Positions 44,651 through 53,286 of a stretch of 64,000 nucleotides of DNA are shown in pieces. The stretch is from positions 372,001-436,000 of the forward strand of contig NZ_JAGKSP010000002.1 of the NCBI RefSeq assembly GCF_017942085.1, in the 5' to 3' direction. The position numbers were made by a program, and so were the translations under genes. Position 1 is the first letter of the stretch. Each line of letters starts with the position of its first letter. This stretch comes from Paenibacillus lignilyticus (GTDB lineage Bacteria; Bacillota; Bacilli; Paenibacillales; Paenibacillaceae). Under the pieces are notes generated by a model, which did not search any database, was not told the DNA's origin, and saw only the letters and a program-made list of their open reading frames with translations.

Positions 44651-45760
44651 CTAGCGGATAACGCCGATATGTGCCAATCTAAAGTTCGTCCCCTTGCATT
44701 CCGGACCGTCGCCGTGCGTGACTTCCAGCTCCAATTTGTGAGTGCCCTGCGGCAGCTCATCGCCTAGGAAGCAGGCTCGATACCAGCCGTCATCCCCGCA
44801 CCAATCCGGGCGCTCGCGCGACATGGCCACCCAGTCTCCACCGTCAATACGGTAACGAAATTCGGACGACATTTTGCCAAAATCAAACCCCAGCGACAAT
44901 CCGCGTCCTTCGAAAGTAAAGGACAGCTTCGCGCCTACTGCCGCCGTCTCCAGCACTTGGTCGATCCATTCATAGAACGGCCAGCGACGGATGGCCCATG
45001 GGCCTTCGGTTTGTACTTGCGCGAGCGGCAGCAGTTCCGCGGCTCCCCAGTGCTGCGGATGCAGCGGTGCAGGAAGGGGCTCGTTCGCCGAGCCAGGGGC
45101 GGCACGTGCAGCTGTGGTCGCCTCCCCCAGCAGCTCTTTCTCCAGAAAAGCGATAATGCTCTGCCCGTAGCTTAAGCTGCCTCTGTGGGTTGGATGCAAG
45201 CCGTCCGGCAGCCACTCTTCCCAGCGCATCCGGCCTTTGCGGACTTCTTCAAGCGCGTACAGTCCCATCCATACCGAGCCTGTCCCGTAGTAATCGGCGA
45301 GCTCTTCCAGCTCGGCGATCGAATCGGGCACGCCACCTTCGCTCATTACCGCATACATCGCCAGCATAAACGTATGTGCGAGCACGATATCGCGGTCTCC
45401 ATCCGCAAGCAGCTTCCGGAGTAACCCTTCTCTTGTGCGTCTTCTTTGATCCGATGGATCGCCGAAATCATTTACGGCATAATCGATAAACACGAGCTGG
45501 CAGCCACGATCGATAAGATCGCGTTTTGCACGAAATACGGCAAGCTCGCTGCCGGTTGCGCCGATCGCCGCATTTTCAACGACAATTCTTGCTTCGGGGT
45601 AGTGCTCGACCAGCCAGGCAATGACGGGCTCCGGCCAATTGTGCCGCGTGCGCGCATCTGTAATCGAACCGCCGATAAAACCAACCGTCAATCGTCCCTC
45701 CGACAGTGCCTTGCGCGTATGTACTAATGGATTGCGATGTTTCCACACGGCTGCATTCAT
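44651..45760 (-). CDS. SGNH/GDSL hydrolase with C-terminal beta-domain
   Basis: Hydrolase of 369 residues with no signal peptide. The SGNH blocks are FIGGSIT (nucleophile Ser), a Gly block (NAAIGATGSE), the Asn block (DYAVNDFGD) and the Asp-x-x-His block (DGLHPTHRG). Residues after about 240 form a separate beta-sandwich-like domain. It is probably an esterase or deacetylase acting on carbohydrate. ATG at 45760 has GGGAGGAAG upstream. Confidence 0.87.
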   Translation of the reverse strand: MNAAVWKHRNPLVHTRKALSEGRLTVGFIGGSITDARTRHNWPEPVIAWLVEHYPEARIVVENAAIGATGSELAVFRAKRDLIDRGCQLVFIDYAVNDFGDPSDQRRRTREGLLRKLLADGDRDIVLAHTFMLAMYAVMSEGGVPDSIAELEELADYYGTGSVWMGLYALEEVRKGRMRWEEWLPDGLHPTHRGSLSYGQSIIAFLEKELLGEATTAARAAPGSANEPLPAPLHPQHWGAAELLPLAQVQTEGPWAIRRWPFYEWIDQVLETAAVGAKLSFTFEGRGLSLGFDFGKMSSEFRYRIDGGDWVAMSRERPDWCGDDGWYRACFLGDELPQGTHKLELEVTHGDGPECKGTNFRLAHIGVIR

Positions 45761-45918
45761 TCGTTGAACTTCCTCCCCATGAGGTTCATTTAAACTCATC
45801 CAACTTCGACCCGCGGTGCTGCTGCATATCCATGATGATTTGCGTTGCTTTCCTTATCATACCACTTGTCCTGTGTAGTTTCATGGCGAAATGCTTATAA
45901 AACTTCGTCTCGAAACCT

Positions 45919-45947
45919 TTGTGATAGTTATAATGCCATGCTACAAT
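45919..45947 (+). promoter_or_regulatory. Promoter of nuclease-like gene A
   Basis: TTGTGA (45919-45924), a 17-bp spacer, and TACAAT (45942-45947) with an upstream TGC extension. Locus B has the same architecture (ATGACA-N17-TATACT). Confidence 0.75.
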
Positions 45948-45969
45948 CATCATAGCAAATCATTAGGTT

Positions 45970-46023
45970 GTGAAGCACACACCGCTCGATTGGACGCGTC
46001 TGTCCGATTGTGGCGGTTTTTTT
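45970..46023 (+). terminator. Leader terminator/attenuator of nuclease-like gene A
   Basis: A conserved GTGAAGCACAC (45970-45980) is followed by a hairpin with ACCGC/GCGGT closing and ATTGGAC/GTCCGAT inside, then seven T. It ends just before the GGGAGG ribosome site. Locus B has the same order at 61700-61765. Transcription is probably attenuated, or a short leader RNA is made. The conserved bases could also encode Met-Lys-His-Thr-Pro-Leu in both loci. Confidence 0.75.
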
Positions 46024-46051
46024 ATGTTCATTTCGAGGGAGGATGAGTGGA

Positions 46052-46732
46052 ATGTCGTTTCAAGCTGCGTATCAACTATGGATGGAGCGTCAGTTGCTGG
46101 TGCAGAAGGGGGAAGGAAGACACAGGCTAGAGGAGGGCCAGGGCCATTCGGAGCGACTGTTTCTGCAGCAAGTGTGGTATCCGGCAATTCGGAGTTTCGA
46201 TCATTTATTCGGTGAATACGAGGTGGCTGATTTCAAGGATGGTTCGCGGTATTTGGACTTTGCTTACATTCGAGAACCGATCAAGCTGGCCATCGAAATC
46301 GACGGGTATGGCCCCCATTCGGCCAAAGTCAGCCGTTGGCAATTCTCCGACTCCTTAATGCGCCAAAACCATCTCATCATCGACGGCTGGCAGCTCCTTC
46401 GCTTCTCCTACGATGACATCGCTGAACGTCCGCGCATGTGTGAGCAAATTCTCCAGCAGTTTATGGGCTGCTGGCTTGGTGGCGTCTACCACCGCGGACG
46501 CCCGCGCGGAGCGTCGGAGCTGCTCGAGGCGGAGGTACTTCGCTACGGCCTACGCTTAAATCGGCCATTGCGACCGAGGGATGTGATGGAGTTGTTGCAG
46601 ATTAGTAGGGAGAAAGCTTATCATCTACTACATCAGATGCTGCTTAACAATCTTCTGCGCCCAGCTGGCAAAGGCACCAAGACGATTCGCAGCTTCCTCA
46701 TCAATCGTGAACAATTAGGGGATCGGCGGTGA
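46052..46732 (+). CDS. PD-(D/E)XK nuclease-like (DUF559-like) and winged-helix protein, copy A
   Basis: Protein of 226 residues. Residues 30-125 resemble the DUF559/Vsr-like endonuclease fold: Glu34, Asp69 in RYLDFAY, the AIEIDGYGPH motif (Glu82, Asp84, His89) and LLRF (Arg117). The C-terminal 65 residues look like a winged helix (DVMELLQISREKAYHLLHQM). ATG at 46052 has GGGAGG 9 nt upstream. Its TGA lies inside the first hairpin of the GAGAGTCG array, and it has a paralogue at 61807-62460. The nuclease activity is inferred, not known. Confidence 0.82.
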   Translation: MSFQAAYQLWMERQLLVQKGEGRHRLEEGQGHSERLFLQQVWYPAIRSFDHLFGEYEVADFKDGSRYLDFAYIREPIKLAIEIDGYGPHSAKVSRWQFSDSLMRQNHLIIDGWQLLRFSYDDIAERPRMCEQILQQFMGCWLGGVYHRGRPRGASELLEAEVLRYGLRLNRPLRPRDVMELLQISREKAYHLLHQMLLNNLLRPAGKGTKTIRSFLINREQLGDRR

Positions 46733-47270
46733 GAGTCGGTTTTCGCGACTCTCACCACCTGGGTCGGGGGATCTGGGGTTAGTTTGGACGCTGAGAGTCG
46801 GATTTTTCTACTCTCAGCTGCATTTTCTCTTGGTTTTAGCGGTGAGAGTCGGTTTTCGCGACTCTCAGCTACCAGGACGGGGAATCTGGGGTTAGTTTGG
46901 ACGCTGAGAGTCGGATTTTTCTACTCTCAGCTGCATTTTCTCTTGGTTTTGGCGGTGAGAATCGGTTTTTGCGACTCTCAGCTACCAGGACGGGGAATCT
47001 GGGGTTGGTTTGGACGCTGAGAGTCGGATTTTTCTACTCTCAGCTGCATTTTCTCTTGGTTTTGGTGGTGAGAATCGGTTTTTGCGACTCTCAGCTACCA
47101 GGACGGGGAATCTGGGGTTGGTTTTGGTGCTGAGAGTTCCATTTTGCGACTCTCACCTACCGGGACGGGGATCTGGGATTAGTTTGGACGCTGAGAGTCG
47201 GATTTTCCTACTCTCAACTGCATTTTCTCTTGGTTTTGGCGGTGAGAGTCGGTTTGGGCAACTCTCATCA
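46728..47270 (+). repeat. GAGAGTCG hairpin array (ten hairpins, 113-bp double unit)
   Basis: About ten inverted repeats such as GGTGAGAGTC and GACTCTCACC around a 7-9 nt loop. Two hairpin subtypes alternate (GCTGAGAGTCGGATTT and GGTGAGARTCGGTTTT) in a 113-bp higher-order unit, with near-identical spacers. The spacers are conserved, so this is not a CRISPR. The first stem contains the stop codon of the nuclease-like gene. Compensating changes (GGTGAG/CTCACC against GCTGAG/CTCAGC) support a folded role. Confidence 0.92.
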
Positions 47271-47308
47271 ACCGGAACGGGAGGCTGGAGTTAGTTTGAA
47301 TGTTGAAG

Positions 47309-47348
47309 CAAAAACCGCCCCGCCGAGAATCGGCGGGGCGGTTTTTGC
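47309..47348 (-). terminator. Intrinsic terminator of nadE operon
   Basis: Stem AAAAACCGCCCCGCCG / CGGCGGGGCGGTTTTT, a very GC-rich hairpin with T-runs on both strands, just after the nadE stop. Confidence 0.92.
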
Positions 47349-47349
47349 A

Positions 47350-48159
47350 TTAGATACCCGGAATCGGGTCACGTTTGTGGGCGGTTTTGATGAATTGCTT
47401 CTCGAGCTTCTCCCGAGTAGCATCGTCGATTTGTTTGCCTTCGAGGTAGGAGCTGTTGTCATCGTAAGTGATGCCGAGCTCGTTCTCGTCGGTTTGGCCG
47501 TCCCAGAGGCCGGCAGTCGGTGCCTTGGTGACGACTGCGCCCGGTACGCCGAGAGCAGCTGCCAGCTGGCGGACTTGCCGCTTGTTCAAGGACGTGAGCG
47601 GCGTAATATCGACCGCGCCGTCGCCCCATTTGGTGTAGAAGCCGGTGACCGCTTCGGATGCATGGTCAGTCCCCACCACCAGCAGGTTCAGCTCGAATGC
47701 GAGCGCATATTGCGTCACCATGCGGGTGCGGGCTTTCACGTTGCCTTTGCCCCCGCGGCTGATGTGGCGCGAAATGCCGATCGACTTCATGCTGTGTTCC
47801 ACTTCAAGGGCAATCTCATCGACGGCCTCTTGAATGTTGGTTTCGACGCGATATTTCAGATTGAACGCTTCCGCAACCGCGTAGCTGTCTGCAATATCGA
47901 CCTGATCACCGTAAGGCTGAAACACGCCTAGTGTCATATATTCTTTGCCCGTCTCAGCGGACAATTCATCTGTTGCTTTCTTGCAGAGACCTGTTGCTAC
48001 CGCGCTGTCGATCCCGCCGCTGATCGCAATGAGCAGCCCCGTCGTGCCGGACTTGCGCACGTATTCCTTGAGGAAATCAACGCGACGGCGAATTTCCTGC
48101 TCTGGATCGATTTCAGGCTTTACGCCCAATTGCTTAATGATTTCGTCCTGCAAGCTCAT
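47350..48159 (-). CDS. nadE: NH3-dependent NAD+ synthetase
   Basis: Converts deamido-NAD to NAD using ATP and ammonia; 269 residues, the normal bacterial length without a glutaminase domain. The PP-loop is AISGGIDSAVA, and the C-terminal KTAHKRDPIP is typical. The ATG at 48159 is 8 nt after AAGGAG; the ATG at 48165 would be too close. It is 21 nt after the bacilliredoxin gene, so they form an operon. Confidence 0.95.
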   Translation of the reverse strand: MSLQDEIIKQLGVKPEIDPEQEIRRRVDFLKEYVRKSGTTGLLIAISGGIDSAVATGLCKKATDELSAETGKEYMTLGVFQPYGDQVDIADSYAVAEAFNLKYRVETNIQEAVDEIALEVEHSMKSIGISRHISRGGKGNVKARTRMVTQYALAFELNLLVVGTDHASEAVTGFYTKWGDGAVDITPLTSLNKRQVRQLAAALGVPGAVVTKAPTAGLWDGQTDENELGITYDDNSSYLEGKQIDDATREKLEKQFIKTAHKRDPIPGI

Positions 48160-48180
48160 CCCCATGTCTCCTTACACCTC

Positions 48181-48615
48181 TTAACGGCAGAAACGCTCGA
48201 AAGCAGATGTCAAATCTGCAGCAATGTCAGCAGCCGAACGGTTCTCGATTTGATGGCGTTCAATGAAATGAACGAGTTCTCCGTCTTTCATCAATGCGAT
48301 GGATGGCGAAGACGGCGGGTATGGCGCGAAGAATTCACGCGCTTTCGCAGTTGCTTCTTTATCTTGGCCGGCAAATACCGTGTACAGGTGATCCGGGGTG
48401 ATGTCATGCTGCAACGCTTGCGCTACGCCCGGACGGCATTGTCCTGCAGCACAGCCGCAAACGGAGTTCACGACAACAAGCGCAGTTCCCTTGGAATCCG
48501 TCAATTTAGCAGCAACCTCGTCAGGTGTACGAAGCTCCTCAATTCCGATTCGAGTTAGGTCATCGCGCATTGGCTGCACCATATCCACCATGTATTTTTC
48601 AAAAGACATCGACAT
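48181..48615 (-). CDS. Bacilliredoxin, BrxA/BrxB family
   Basis: Thioredoxin-fold protein of 144 residues that removes bacillithiol from oxidised proteins. The active site is VCGCAAGQC with the family CGC motif. The C-terminal APYPPSSPS and ERHQIE are family hallmarks. It shows features of both YphP (BrxA) and YqiW (BrxB), so no symbol is given. ATG at 48615 has AAGGAG 9 nt upstream. It is co-transcribed with nadE. Confidence 0.93.
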   Translation of the reverse strand: MSMSFEKYMVDMVQPMRDDLTRIGIEELRTPDEVAAKLTDSKGTALVVVNSVCGCAAGQCRPGVAQALQHDITPDHLYTVFAGQDKEATAKAREFFAPYPPSSPSIALMKDGELVHFIERHQIENRSAADIAADLTSAFERFCR

Positions 48616-48725
48616 GAATAATCGCTCCTTAAAAGTTCATTTTTCTTTCTATTATACGCCCCGCTCAATTTGAAAGCAAAGAAAAAGCAACCGGACCCGC
48701 GCCCGATTGCTTCCTGTTTACCGCT

Positions 48726-49118
48726 TTACTTATCCTCAGCAGGCTCATTCTCCGCGATTCCGGAAGCCGCATTCTTATCTTCATGCAGAAAAATGCCGCC
48801 TTGCGGAAGGATCCCTTGTTCAAAATAATCCCGGTTCTCGCTTGTCAGAAAACCGATATCCTTAAACGGATGCACCCACTCGCTGCCCGCCATAACGGCC
48901 GGATCCGTTTCCTCCGTCCACTGATTGAGCGGAGAATTCGGCGATTCATAGTTATGATCGCCGATAACGACGCCGCTGCTGTTCACAAACGGTCCCCGAG
49001 GCCCACGATTATCGCGAAACTGAGGCAGAAAGTTGATTTCAAAAGGATCCAAATCCGGATCATCCTTGCTGAAAGCAAGCGGATGGGAATCCAAATCCCG
49101 CTCTTTATCCTTGCTCAT
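48726..49118 (-). CDS. DUF3905-like hypothetical protein
   Basis: Soluble, acidic protein of 130 residues. HPLAFSKDDPDLDPFEINFL and the Asn/Pro-rich YESPNSPLNQW resemble the DUF3905 family of Bacillota; the link is tentative. AAGGGGG lies 8 nt before the ATG. A 45-residue protein is encoded immediately upstream. Confidence 0.65.
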   Translation of the reverse strand: MSKDKERDLDSHPLAFSKDDPDLDPFEINFLPQFRDNRGPRGPFVNSSGVVIGDHNYESPNSPLNQWTEETDPAVMAGSEWVHPFKDIGFLTSENRDYFEQGILPQGGIFLHEDKNAASGIAENEPAEDK

Positions 49119-49130
49119 ACTAAGTCCCCC

Positions 49131-49268
49131 TTAGTCCGCAGGGCGATTAGGGCCGTCTAATTTCTTGTCGTAACCTTCCGATTCCGGAGCTTTACCGCTG
49201 CTGCGCTGCTTGTTGCTTGCTGCGGCATCCTGTGCCCCGGCATTGTGCTGCTTTTGTTTGTTTCCCAA
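49131..49268 (-). CDS. 45-residue basic small protein, spore-protein-like
   Basis: Starts at a TTG (49268) preceded by AAGGGGG at 8 nt, giving MGNKQKQHNAGAQDAA and ending KKLDGPNRPAD. It is rich in Asn, Gln, Lys and Ala with no hydrophobic core, like small acid-soluble spore proteins, but no exact family is recognised. Its TAA overlaps the ribosome site region of the DUF3905-like gene, so the two are coupled. Confidence 0.6.
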   Translation of the reverse strand: MGNKQKQHNAGAQDAAASNKQRSSGKAPESEGYDKKLDGPNRPAD

Positions 49269-49309
49269 TGCTGGCACCCCCTTCCACCGCTAGTATGCGC
49301 GGGGGACAA

Positions 49310-49981
49310 TCAGCTTATCCGTACCTTCCGGGGCATGAAAATACCGATAAACGACAACGCGATAAACAGCCATTGCAGCGTCGTCAAACCTAAGGTCAAC
49401 GCCGGCAAAGTCCCGGGATGATAGACAGCAAACAAACTAACAGACAATCCGCCTATACCTGTTCCAAGCAGACTGATCGATGCTGACTCCCCGCTCCCGA
49501 TTCGACTCGAAGCGCCGGTGCGAAACAAAACGCCGTACACGCAAGCGATCAGCAGCGCATAAGGGATCCCGTAAGGAAAATCCGTTACAAGCGTCCACAC
49601 GAAGCAGCCGGGCAAAATCGCATAAGGCCACACATCCAGCTGTTTCTTAAGCGGGATTTTACGTTTCCGGCCTGCGTATCCGATATACGCGCAAGCAAGA
49701 ACAAAGCCAAAAGCCGTATCAACCCCACTGCCGCGAACGAGCAGCAGTGCACTTGGCCGTTCCCAGAGTATCTCCGGATCTCGGATAAGAAAAGCCAGCT
49801 TCCAGCCGATAATCGTGCAAATAACGGCATTCAATCCGATATCCAGCCAATTGGTTTCATTTTGAAGGGATGAACGCGAAATCCAAAACTTAAAGAGGGC
49901 CAGTCCAACTGCCGCAGATAGAAGACCCGCCAGCAGCATCGCATCCAGACGTAAAGGACCGATTTCGATCGCTTCAGACAT
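49310..49981 (-). CDS. Polytopic membrane protein, Lgt-like
   Basis: Membrane protein of 223 residues with about six or seven hydrophobic segments. The start (EIGPLRLDAMLLAGLLSAAV) recalls prolipoprotein diacylglyceryl transferase, but the HGG and Arg motifs needed for that activity are not seen, so function is unknown. ATG has AAGGAG 9 nt upstream. It is 13 nt after the KinB-like kinase and probably in its operon. Confidence 0.7.
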   Translation of the reverse strand: MSEAIEIGPLRLDAMLLAGLLSAAVGLALFKFWISRSSLQNETNWLDIGLNAVICTIIGWKLAFLIRDPEILWERPSALLLVRGSGVDTAFGFVLACAYIGYAGRKRKIPLKKQLDVWPYAILPGCFVWTLVTDFPYGIPYALLIACVYGVLFRTGASSRIGSGESASISLLGTGIGGLSVSLFAVYHPGTLPALTLGLTTLQWLFIALSFIGIFMPRKVRIS

Positions 49982-49994
49982 GTTCGGTTTCTCC

Positions 49995-51686
49995 TTAGTA
50001 GCTGCTTAGCGCAGCGGCGGCTTCATTATGATTGCGGCTTCTGTCGATCTTGACGATGAACGTCGTACCGATTCCTTCTTCGGAGTCCACTTGAATGCCG
50101 CCGCCGTGACGCTCGATAATACTCAGACATAGCGGTAAGCCAAGGCCTGTACCGCGGGATTTTGTCGTGAAGAAGGGTTCAAACAGCCGTTCCAGCTTTT
50201 CTTTCGGAATGCCGCTGCCGTTATCGTTTACTCGAAGCTCCACATAATCCGTATGCGATTCGGTCTGGATCGTCAATACGCCATGCTGATCCATGGCCTC
50301 CATCCCGTTGCGGGCCAGGTTCAAGATCAGCTGCTTCATCTCTTTCTCATTCAACATTAAAGCCGGAATTCTCTCCGCCAAACGCAGCTCAATGGACTGT
50401 CCTCGCAAATTGGCATCTGCCCAGAGCAGCGGCATGATCTCGTTTAGGATATCATGCAGGGAGCAGCTTTCTTTCTCAATGATCCGATTCTGAGCCAAGG
50501 AAAGAAAGTCGTTAATAATACTGTTCGCTCGATCGAGCTCGTCCATTACAATGCGGAAATATTCCTGTTGATGCTCCGGGCTGCGCTCCCGCATTAATTG
50601 CACGAAGCCCCGGATAACAGCCATCGGGTTGCGGATTTCATGGGTAATGCTTGCCGCCATCTGACCGACCAAGCTTAAGCGTTCCATCCGCCCAATCTCG
50701 TCGCGCAGACGGCTAAGCTCTGTTATATCGTGTGCGATGAGAGCGGCTCCGATAATTTCGTTATTTTGCATATCGCGTACGCAGATGCCGGAGTTGACGT
50801 ACATTTTGCCCTGCTCCTGCACGTATTCCGTCGTCAGACGATGCCCATTGAGTGCCTGATAGAGCAGCCTGCCAAGGACATCCTTCTCGATATGATCGTA
50901 CATGATGGTAAACGGCTGGCCGAGCAGCTCGTGACGCCGTTTGCCCCCTACTTTATCACGCAAGAGATGAATCGCCATTTCGTTGATATGGGTTATCGTT
51001 CCCTGCTGATCGACGAAGATGACGCCGAGCGGCGTTTCATCGATAAATTGCTGAAGCTTCTGAACCTCAATGCGGTAGTTGTTGGAAATGCCATTGAGCT
51101 CGTATGCGGTCATCTGCCTGCGGATGAAATTCTCTGCAAAGGTCAGCATCATCCACATCACCAAAAAGTAGAGAAGCTCATGGCCGATGAAGTAGAAGAG
51201 GTCAGTTGGGCTCAGGTCTGGTCGTTCGGCCCAATCATAGTAAATGAAGGCGCTTGCGCGAATCAATAAAATGACGGCAGTCGAAGCCATCACGATCTTA
51301 AGCTTGCGTTGTCTGGAGAAGTTCAGGAAGCCTTTGTGGTATTTGTAAATAATGGGGAATAGCAGCAGCAGCATGCCGACAGCATCGATCCAAACCCAGA
51401 ATCCATCCATCATATACAGTTCCGCTACGATGAATATGGTCGCTAATGGGATCAACACGCCTATACCGCCGTACAACGATCCGACCAGAAGAGGTGCATA
51501 ATGGTAATCTAAGTAGAACTCTTTGATTTCAACACAGACCTCCAGCCCAAGAAGGACGCAGACTCCACAAATGAGGATGAGAATGATGGGAATATTTTTG
51601 CGCGGTTTCGAATAATCGTACCAAACTTGAAAGGCGAATACGGGCATTAAAGCTACGATAATTTGCAGGAGAATAAGCTTCCACAC
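49995..51686 (-). CDS. Sensor histidine kinase, KinB/phosphorelay-like with 5TM-LYT and PAS
   Basis: Kinase of 563 residues. The N-terminal six hydrophobic segments resemble the 5TMR-LYT sensor. A PAS domain follows (TPLGVIFVDQQGTITHINEM), then HisKA with the acceptor His in ASITHEIRNPMA and HATPase_c with NGMEAM and TGLGLPLC. This is the layout of sporulation and nutrient-sensing phosphorelay kinases. No response regulator is adjacent. The GTG at 51686 is preferred over 51701, whose ribosome site touches the codon. Confidence 0.88.
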   Translation of the reverse strand: MWKLILLQIIVALMPVFAFQVWYDYSKPRKNIPIILILICGVCVLLGLEVCVEIKEFYLDYHYAPLLVGSLYGGIGVLIPLATIFIVAELYMMDGFWVWIDAVGMLLLLFPIIYKYHKGFLNFSRQRKLKIVMASTAVILLIRASAFIYYDWAERPDLSPTDLFYFIGHELLYFLVMWMMLTFAENFIRRQMTAYELNGISNNYRIEVQKLQQFIDETPLGVIFVDQQGTITHINEMAIHLLRDKVGGKRRHELLGQPFTIMYDHIEKDVLGRLLYQALNGHRLTTEYVQEQGKMYVNSGICVRDMQNNEIIGAALIAHDITELSRLRDEIGRMERLSLVGQMAASITHEIRNPMAVIRGFVQLMRERSPEHQQEYFRIVMDELDRANSIINDFLSLAQNRIIEKESCSLHDILNEIMPLLWADANLRGQSIELRLAERIPALMLNEKEMKQLILNLARNGMEAMDQHGVLTIQTESHTDYVELRVNDNGSGIPKEKLERLFEPFFTTKSRGTGLGLPLCLSIIERHGGGIQVDSEEGIGTTFIVKIDRSRNHNEAAAALSSY

Positions 51687-51941
51687 AAAAACAAGTCCCA
51701 CCTTCCTACTAGCGCCTAGAAACCCAGTATATGTAATAGAGAAAACCTGTTAATCCGATTAAAACATAGGTCTTGGAAATTTACAACGTTTCTAAATGGT
51801 AGTTTTAAAACTTACTAACGAGTAGACGCGGCATGTTCGGGGTAGTATGATAATTAACGGTAAATTGCAGTTATATTCAGTAAATAATTAGCGAAACTCT
51901 CGTGGACATTGTTCCACTCCATAAAAGGCGGAATAGTAGAA

Positions 51942-53213
51942 ATGAAACCCTATGATATTATCATTGTCGGTGCAGGCTCTGCCGGTCTGATGGCTGCCGT
52001 AGCAGCCGGCAAGCTCGGTGCCCGAATATTGCTGCTCGATAAAGGAGACAAGCTGGGGCGCAAGCTCGGCATCTCCGGCGGCGGACGCTGCAATGTGACG
52101 AACAATAAAGATACCGACGAGCTGATCAAAAACATCCCCGGCAACGGTCGATTCCTGCATAGCGCGCTGAGCAATTTCTCCAATAAACAGATCATCGAGT
52201 TCTTCGAAGGGCTCGGCATCGCACTTAAGGAGGAAGATAACGGCCGCATGTTCCCCGTTTCGGACAAAGCGAAAACGGTAGTCGATGCCTTGGTGGGCCA
52301 AGTGAAACGCTACGAAGTAGACTTGCTTGTCAACTCCCCGGTTGCCAGTGTGCTCTATGATGAAGAGAAGGTGCTTGGCGTTAAGCTTGCCAGCGGCAAA
52401 CGAATTGAAGGTAACGCCGTTATCGTCGCGGTCGGCGGCAAATCGGTGCCGCACACAGGCTCGACCGGAGATGGTTACGCATGGGCGGAAGCAGCCGGCC
52501 ATACGATCACGCCGTTATTCCCGACCGAGGTACCGCTGACGTCAAAGGAAGATTTTATCGTGAAACGGGAGATTCAAGGACTTGCTCTAAGAGACGTCGC
52601 ACTTAGCGTGCACAATGAGAAAGGCAAATCTATCATTACGCATCGAGGCGATATGCTGTTTACGCACTTTGGCATTTCCGGGCCGATTGTGCTGCGCTGC
52701 AGTCAATTCGTCGTGAAGCAGCGGGTAAAAACCAAAGCTCCTGTTCAGCTGACGATCGACTTCTTCCCGGACTTAAGCGTAGAGGAGCTCTACAATCAAA
52801 CGTTGACTGCGGCGAAATCGGAATCCAAGAAAGCCATTGTTAATGTGCTCAAAAGCTACATGCCGGAACGGATTCTGCCGATTGTGCTCGGACGTACCAC
52901 GCTGGATCCCTATGTCACCTATGATAATATTCCTAAACTAGAGTGGCGCGAGCTCAGCAAGCTGATGAGAGCATTCCCTATCTACGTGAACGGAACACTT
53001 TCGATCGAGGAAGCTTTCGTTACGGGCGGCGGCGTGAATCTCAAAGAAATCGATCCGAAGACGATGCAGTCCAAGTGCAAGGAAGGGCTGTACTTCTGCG
53101 GCGAGATATTGGATATCCATGGCTACACGGGCGGCTACAATATCACGGCTGCTTTCTCGACCGGCTACACTGCGGGCAGTCATGCCGCGATGCAAACCGG
53201 TGCAAGCGTATAG
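51942..53213 (+). CDS. FAD-dependent oxidoreductase, BaiN/HI0933 family
   Basis: Flavoprotein of 423 residues. The N-terminal dinucleotide fold is [17 protein letters not shown], and the family motif [12 protein letters not shown] follows. The C-terminal [16 protein letters not shown] is typical. Members of this family (YhiN, BaiN-like) are annotated as NAD(P)/FAD oxidoreductases; the substrate is unknown. ATG at 51942 has AAGGCGG upstream. It is monocistronic and converges with cluster 4. Confidence 0.9.
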   Translation: MKPYDIIIVGAGSAGLMAAVAAGKLGARILLLDKGDKLGRKLGISGGGRCNVTNNKDTDELIKNIPGNGRFLHSALSNFSNKQIIEFFEGLGIALKEEDNGRMFPVSDKAKTVVDALVGQVKRYEVDLLVNSPVASVLYDEEKVLGVKLASGKRIEGNAVIVAVGGKSVPHTGSTGDGYAWAEAAGHTITPLFPTEVPLTSKEDFIVKREIQGLALRDVALSVHNEKGKSIITHRGDMLFTHFGISGPIVLRCSQFVVKQRVKTKAPVQLTIDFFPDLSVEELYNQTLTAAKSESKKAIVNVLKSYMPERILPIVLGRTTLDPYVTYDNIPKLEWRELSKLMRAFPIYVNGTLSIEEAFVTGGGVNLKEIDPKTMQSKCKEGLYFCGEILDIHGYTGGYNITAAFSTGYTAGSHAAMQTGASV

Positions 53214-53227
53214 ATTGTTTTCTCATC

Positions 53228-53272
53228 AAAAAATGGTGGCGATAAGGGAAAACCCTATTGCCACCATTTTTT
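53228..53272. terminator. Bidirectional terminator
   Basis: AAAAATGGTGGC and GCCACCATTTTT with an inner AGGG/CCCT form a long stem with A- and T-runs on either side. It serves both the BaiN-like gene and the cluster-4 importer operon. Confidence 0.92.
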
Positions 53273-53286
53273 AAGTTTGCCGACCT

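Noticed and set aside
45970..46215. 81-codon frame starting MKHTPLDWTRL as a separate gene
   Set aside because: It overlaps the nuclease-like gene in another frame, and locus B stops after six codons. Only a short leader peptide remains possible.
46728..47270. Possible CRISPR array
   Set aside because: Units are inverted repeats with near-identical spacers and a 113-bp higher-order period. No cas genes are near.
46784..47294. Repeated open frames of about 78 codons starting MDAESRIFLL
   Set aside because: They arise from the 113-bp repeat, have no ribosome site, and their peptides only mirror the DNA repetition.
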